A stretch of 64,000 nt of DNA from Rhizobium mongolense USDA 1844 (GTDB lineage: Bacteria; Pseudomonadota; Alphaproteobacteria; Rhizobiales; Rhizobiaceae): NCBI RefSeq assembly GCF_000419765.1, contig NZ_ATTQ01000010.1:186154-250153 (forward strand). Direction: 5' to 3'. This document shows, piece after piece, positions 60,374-64,000 of this stretch (its first letter is position 1; each line of letters starts with the position of its first letter). A program made the position numbers and the translations under genes. A model generated the notes under the pieces. The model was not told the DNA's origin, searched no databases, and saw only the letters and a list, made by a program, of their open reading frames with translations.

Positions 60374-61290
60374 TGACAAATCCCGTTTATGTCGCGGTGG
60401 ATTGGGGTACGAGCAGTTTCAGGCTCTGGCTGATCGGCCGGGACGGCAGCATTCTCGGCGAACGCCGCAGCGGCGAAGGCATGACGACGGCGGCCAAGAC
60501 CGGCTTTGCCGATGTCTTGGCGTCGCATCTTGCCGCACTCTCGGTCCCACAGAACGTGCCAGTCATCGCCTGCGGCATGGTCGGCGCCAAGCAGGGCTGG
60601 GTCGAGGCGGGCTATATCGATGTTCCCGCGTCGATTTCCTCGATCCTCACCGGCGCGGTTTCCGTTCCGGGCCAAAGCCGGGATGTCCGTATCCTCCCCG
60701 GCCTTGCCCAGCGCGACAAGGCATCGCCCGACGTCATGCGCGGAGAGGAAACGCAGCTGCTTGGCGCACTTGGCTCCGACAGCAGGGGATTGCAGGCCGT
60801 CTGCATGCCAGGCACGCACTCGAAATGGGTTCATGTTCAAGACGGCGAAGTGATCGGGTTTTCGACCTTCATGACCGGTGAACTCTTCGACGCGATCAGC
60901 AAGCATACGATCCTGTCGCATGCCGTTGCGAGCGCCGAGGAGGCTCAAGCAGACAATCCCGCCTTCAGAGCGGCAGTCTCGGCCGCTTTCAGGCAGCCTG
61001 CCATGGCGTCGAACCTTCTCTTTACCGCCCGCTCGGGCCAGCTTCTTCACGGATTGACGGCGGCCGGTGCGCAGGCAAGGATTTCCGGCACTCTGATCGG
61101 GCTTGAAATCGCCGGTGCGCTTTTCGACGCACCGAACGACACGCCTGTCACGCTCGTCGCGTCGGGCCGCCTCCAGGGCCTTTATGAAGTGGCCTTCAAG
61201 TTCCTGTCTCTAAAGTACACCGTCATCGATGCCGACACGGCCGTGCGCCGAGGGCTTTCGGCCGCCGCCGAAGCTATCTGGCCGAATTGA
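60373..61290 (+). CDS. dgoK: 2-dehydro-3-deoxygalactonokinase
   Basis: A 305-residue DgoK-type kinase phosphorylating 2-keto-3-deoxygalactonate. Actin-like-ATPase N-terminal motif YVAVDWGTSSFRLWLIG, then ACGMVGAKQGWVEAGY, MRGEETQLLGAL, MPGTHSKWVHV and FMTGELFDAIS, all typical of this family. It overlaps the SDR stop by one base, and dgoA follows after 10 bases. Confidence 0.94.
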   Translation: MTNPVYVAVDWGTSSFRLWLIGRDGSILGERRSGEGMTTAAKTGFADVLASHLAALSVPQNVPVIACGMVGAKQGWVEAGYIDVPASISSILTGAVSVPGQSRDVRILPGLAQRDKASPDVMRGEETQLLGALGSDSRGLQAVCMPGTHSKWVHVQDGEVIGFSTFMTGELFDAISKHTILSHAVASAEEAQADNPAFRAAVSAAFRQPAMASNLLFTARSGQLLHGLTAAGAQARISGTLIGLEIAGALFDAPNDTPVTLVASGRLQGLYEVAFKFLSLKYTVIDADTAVRRGLSAAAEAIWPN

Positions 61291-61300
61291 GGAAATTCTC

Positions 61301-61936
61301 ATGATCAACCGCATCCCCTTCCCCTCCATGAAGCGTCCGCTCATCGCCATTCTCCGCGGCATCAAGCCGGAGGAAACCGAAAGCGTCGTCGGCGCGCTGA
61401 TCGAGAACGGCCTCGCCGCGATCGAAATCCCGCTGAACTCGCCCGAGCCCTTCAAATCCATCGAGATCGCTGCGAAAATGGCGCCGCCGGAATGCCTGAT
61501 CGGCGCGGGCACCGTGTTGACGGTCGATGCTGTCGACAGCCTTCACAATGCCGGCGGCAAGCTGCTCGTCACCCCGAATGTCGAGCCTGACGTCATCATT
61601 CGTGCGCGCAGCTACGGTATGGTCTCAATGCCAGGCGTCTTCACGCCGACCGAGGCGCTCGCTGCCGCCCGCGCCGGGGCAACCGGCCTGAAGTTCTTCC
61701 CCGCCAGCGTGCTCGGTCCTTCGGGCATCACGGCCATCCGCGCCATTCTGCCGCCCGAACTGGTGATCGCGGCGGTCGGCGGCGTCTCCGACAGAAATTT
61801 CGCGGAATACACGAAAGCGGGCATTCTGGCCTTCGGCCTCGGCACCAGCATTTACAAGCCCGCAATGACAGCCGCAGAGGTTGCCGAGCGCGCCAAGGCC
61901 ACCATTTACGCCTATGACGCAGCCGTAGGAGCGTAG
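61301..61936 (+). CDS. dgoA: 2-dehydro-3-deoxy-6-phosphogalactonate aldolase
   Basis: A 211-residue class I aldolase (KDPG/KDPGal family) splitting the phosphorylated sugar acid to pyruvate and glyceraldehyde-3-phosphate. Glu42 (AIEIPLNSP) and the Schiff-base Lys131 (TGLKFFPAS) are in place, as are LIGAGTV and the phosphate-binding GGVSD. GAGG precedes the ATG. The dgoK partner makes KDPGal, not KDPG, the likely substrate. Confidence 0.94.
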   Translation: MINRIPFPSMKRPLIAILRGIKPEETESVVGALIENGLAAIEIPLNSPEPFKSIEIAAKMAPPECLIGAGTVLTVDAVDSLHNAGGKLLVTPNVEPDVIIRARSYGMVSMPGVFTPTEALAAARAGATGLKFFPASVLGPSGITAIRAILPPELVIAAVGGVSDRNFAEYTKAGILAFGLGTSIYKPAMTAAEVAERAKATIYAYDAAVGA

Positions 61937-61940
61937 GCAT

Positions 61941-62828
61941 ATGACTGAGATTTACGAGTTCGAGGGCAAGACGCTTTGCAATACCAGTTCGGTACTTGGC
62001 GAAGGCCCGACCTACGATCCGGATACCGACACCGTCTGGTGGTTCAATATTCTTGGCAAGGAACTGCACGAACTGAACCTCAGCACCGAGGAAAAGAAGG
62101 TGCATCCGCTTCCGATGATGGCGAGCGTGCTTGCACGCATCGACGCCAACCGCCAGTTGCTCGCAACCGAAGAAGGACTGTTCGTCCGCGATATTGGCAG
62201 CGGCAATCTGACCTTCTATGCCGCCTTCGAAAACGACAACCCGGAAAACCGCTCGAACGACGGCCGCACGCACCCATCCGGCGCACTCTGGATCAGCACG
62301 ATGAGCAAACGGGCGGAACCCCAGGCAGGCGCGATCTATCACGTCGCCGGTGGCAGGGTGACGAAGATCTTCAGCGGCATCAGCATTCCCAATTCGATCT
62401 GCTTTTCGCCCGACGGCACGATCGGCTATTACACGGACACCCGCATCAGCCGTCTCATGCGCGTCATGGTCGATCCGCAGACCGGGCTTCCGACGGGCGA
62501 GCCGATCGTCATGGTCGACAGCATGGATGATCCCGGCGGCATCGACGGTTCCGTCTGCGATTCGGATGGCTATATCTGGAACGCACGCTGGGGTGCAGGC
62601 GTCGTCGACCGGTACAGCCCGGACGGCCTGCGCATCGCCCGTTACAAGGTTCCTGCAGCACAACCCTCCTGCCCAGCCTTTATCGGCGTCAATGCGGACC
62701 GGCTGGCGGTAACGACCGCCTGGGAAGGGCTTGACGACACCGCGCGCTCGTCGCAGCCGCAAGCGGGTGCGTTGCTGGAGCTTGGTGTGACGGTAAAAGG
62801 CGTTTTCGACCCAGTCTACGTGCTGTGA
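61941..62828 (+). CDS. SMP-30/gluconolactonase family lactonase
   Basis: A 295-residue six-bladed beta-propeller hydrolase. Metal-ligand region glutamate in VLGEGPTYDP; NDGRTHPSGALWISTM and GGIDGSVCDSDGYIWNARWG carry the other conserved acidic and Asn positions. In this operon it should open the galactonolactone made by the SDR enzyme. It starts 4 bases after dgoA. It ends the operon; the galactonate dehydratase (dgoD) is not in the window. Confidence 0.9.
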   Translation: MTEIYEFEGKTLCNTSSVLGEGPTYDPDTDTVWWFNILGKELHELNLSTEEKKVHPLPMMASVLARIDANRQLLATEEGLFVRDIGSGNLTFYAAFENDNPENRSNDGRTHPSGALWISTMSKRAEPQAGAIYHVAGGRVTKIFSGISIPNSICFSPDGTIGYYTDTRISRLMRVMVDPQTGLPTGEPIVMVDSMDDPGGIDGSVCDSDGYIWNARWGAGVVDRYSPDGLRIARYKVPAAQPSCPAFIGVNADRLAVTTAWEGLDDTARSSQPQAGALLELGVTVKGVFDPVYVL

Positions 62829-63374
62829 AAAACGCAACGCCGACGTTTCAAGGAAGCTGAGGGCGAAATGCCTTCAGTCATCCATCTTCATTCCGGCAGG
62901 AACACGATTGCGAGCAAACGGTTTCGTATAGATCGCCAACGAATTGCTCGCCGGTTGCGGCAATCGTGTGCCTTTGAGCATATCCGCCATTGAGGCGCAT
63001 TGACCAGGCCTGCTCGATGGGCCTTTCAAACTGAGGTCCCGTTATAAGTCCGAGGAGGCGATGAATGCCGCGCCGCTCCTGCCCCCAGTGGGATTTTAGG
63101 TGCTTCTTGAACCGGCGGAGGCTGGCTGCGATGTGCCGCCCGCACCGAGAGCCTTTCCTGAAATATCGAAAAGCGGCCGCGCTTTGTTGTAGCCGTCAAA
63201 ACCACACGCATTTCGATAAAATTCCGTGAAAATCGTCGAACTTTCCGTGTTCGTTCCCGGAACTAAAAGCCTATCCAGTCATTTTCCTTTTGAACCGGCA
63301 CGGAAAAAGACGCCAAAGAACAAAACCGGCGGCCGCGCTTAAGACCAATCGAGGAACACAAAGGTAGGTTCGAA
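62829..63374. other. Intergenic region after the galactose-type operon
   Basis: About 545 bases. A possible 41-codon ORF (ATG 62868, GAGGG before it) and a minus ORF (63026-63211) have no recognisable features. GGAAC-N16-CATT at 63257-63281 is a weak match to the EcfG promoter and lies about 95 bases before the PRC-barrel gene. Confidence 0.45.
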
Positions 63375-63977
63375 ATGACACGCAAACTTCTGACGACCGT
63401 TGCCGCTGGCGCCTTGTTTGCCACGGCTTTCGCGCCGGCGGCGTTCTCGCAGACTGCACCGCAGCCGGCCACCCCCGATGCAACCCAGACGGCTCCGGCC
63501 GACCCGGCAGCACCAAAGATGCCTGATGCAACCGCTCCGGCTGGTGACGCCCAGGCTCCGGCTCCAGCTCCGTCGACTGATATGGCCCAGACAGGCGGAT
63601 ACCTGACGGAACAGGGTGCCGACCAGATCAGCGCCAATTCCTATATTGGCCAGTCTGTCTATACCGGTGAAAACGAAAGCATCGGTGAGGTCAACGACCT
63701 GATCATGAAGAAGGATGGCGGGTTGGTCGCTGCGGTGATCGGTGTTGGCGGCTTCATTGGTATCGGTGAAAAGAACGTTGCAGTTCCGATGGACAAGATC
63801 ACCGTTGCCCAGAACACGCAGGACGGCAGCCTCAAGCTGACGACCTCGGAAACGGCAGAATCTCTGAAGGCCGCTCCGGAATTCAAGACCCTGCAGGCTC
63901 TGGCCGCTGAAAAGGCTCCGGCGCCGGCAGGCACGATGCCGTCAGACCCGACAGCTACGGGTTCGACCAATAAATAA
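63375..63977 (+). CDS. PRC-barrel domain exported protein
   Basis: A 200-residue exported protein: signal peptide (RKLLTTVAAGALFATAFAPAAFSQ), a long Pro/Ala/Asp/Thr-rich linker (about 26-72), and a PRC-barrel domain (about 80-150; SYIGQSVYTGENESIGEVND, AAVIGVGGFIGIGEKNVAVP). The tail is again P/A/T-rich. PRC-barrel proteins of this type are common in rhizobia, often stress-induced; function unknown. AAGGTAGG precedes the ATG. Confidence 0.87.
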   Translation: MTRKLLTTVAAGALFATAFAPAAFSQTAPQPATPDATQTAPADPAAPKMPDATAPAGDAQAPAPAPSTDMAQTGGYLTEQGADQISANSYIGQSVYTGENESIGEVNDLIMKKDGGLVAAVIGVGGFIGIGEKNVAVPMDKITVAQNTQDGSLKLTTSETAESLKAAPEFKTLQALAAEKAPAPAGTMPSDPTATGSTNK

Positions 63978-64000
63978 TCCCGCGCGGTGCGTATAGTGTA

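Noticed and set aside
63026..63211. Minus-strand 61-residue ORF after the galactose-type operon
   Set aside because: No ribosome site or similarity; left as intergenic.
1..64000. tRNA, rRNA, CRISPR, insertion sequence or prophage
   Set aside because: No tRNA T-arm with matching acceptor stem, no regular repeat-spacer array, no transposase, integrase or phage protein was seen in any frame.

Overview
The window is about 64 kb of GC-rich chromosome from an alphaproteobacterium of the order Rhizobiales, most likely a Rhizobium or close relative. Pointers are the ATP synthase operon with both b and b' subunits, a BA14K-family secreted protein, DUF6101 and DUF1217 proteins, a CFA-synthase homologue, a general-stress (EcfG/RpoE2-type) promoter and many rhizobial conserved hypotheticals. 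Gene density is high. I see no tRNA or rRNA gene, no CRISPR array, no complete insertion sequence and no prophage, so this is ordinary chromosomal backbone with a few disturbed spots.

Layout. 1-5 kb: the start of one chemoreceptor, tlyA coupled to a TrmA/RumA-type RNA methyltransferase, and a second chemoreceptor whose dCache domain carries the amino-acid-binding motif. 5-9.3 kb: an enoyl-CoA hydratase/acyl-CoA dehydrogenase pair under a LiuR-like palindrome, a ZntB/CorA transporter and a VOC protein. 9.4-14.8 kb: a BA14K protein with a strong stress promoter, a GbcA-like Rieske oxygenase, a Sua5/TsaC protein and an FAD-linked hydroxyacid dehydrogenase. 14.8-24 kb: a repeat-built DUF1217 protein, DUF6101, ubiA with a coupled methyltransferase, a histidine phosphatase, a CFA-synthase homologue and tex. 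24-36 kb: glyS with an internal block of foreign codon use, DUF523, purD, DUF2207, aroA, lemA, glyQ, two unlisted small ORFs and an S49 protease. 36-46.2 kb: mntH with a Mur-like box, a TrmN6-like methyltransferase, polyprenyl synthase, a TPR protein, ispE, moaB, a small glycosyltransferase, a PA0069-type radical SAM protein and rnhB. 46.3-54.6 kb: DUF4168, a phosphotransferase remnant, the Fo half of the ATP synthase operon (atpI-B-E-G-F), a SleB-type wall hydrolase and a corA-kup pair. 55-64 kb: an Mrp/ApbC protein, an Rsm22-like protein, a LuxR solo, an IclR regulator divergent from a four-gene galactose-type sugar acid operon, and a PRC-barrel protein.

How genes work together. The last operon (SDR dehydrogenase, dgoK, dgoA, SMP-30 lactonase) fits the De Ley-Doudoroff oxidation of D-galactose or a similar aldose to pyruvate plus glyceraldehyde-3-phosphate; the galactonate dehydratase step is not in the window. 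ispE and the polyprenyl synthase feed isoprenoid and ubiquinone side-chain synthesis, and UbiA attaches that chain. GlyQ and GlyS form one synthetase although their genes lie 7 kb apart on opposite strands. corA and kup form a two-cation uptake unit.

Most notable: mosaic glyS; an EPSP synthase with a substituted glyphosate-site proline, placed between lemA and a DUF2207 gene; an Mrp homologue that lost its CxxC; an Rsm22-like protein that keeps the four-cysteine pattern; a LuxR solo lacking three of four autoinducer-contact residues; and a predicted amino-acid chemoreceptor. I did not find a clearly new multi-gene system.
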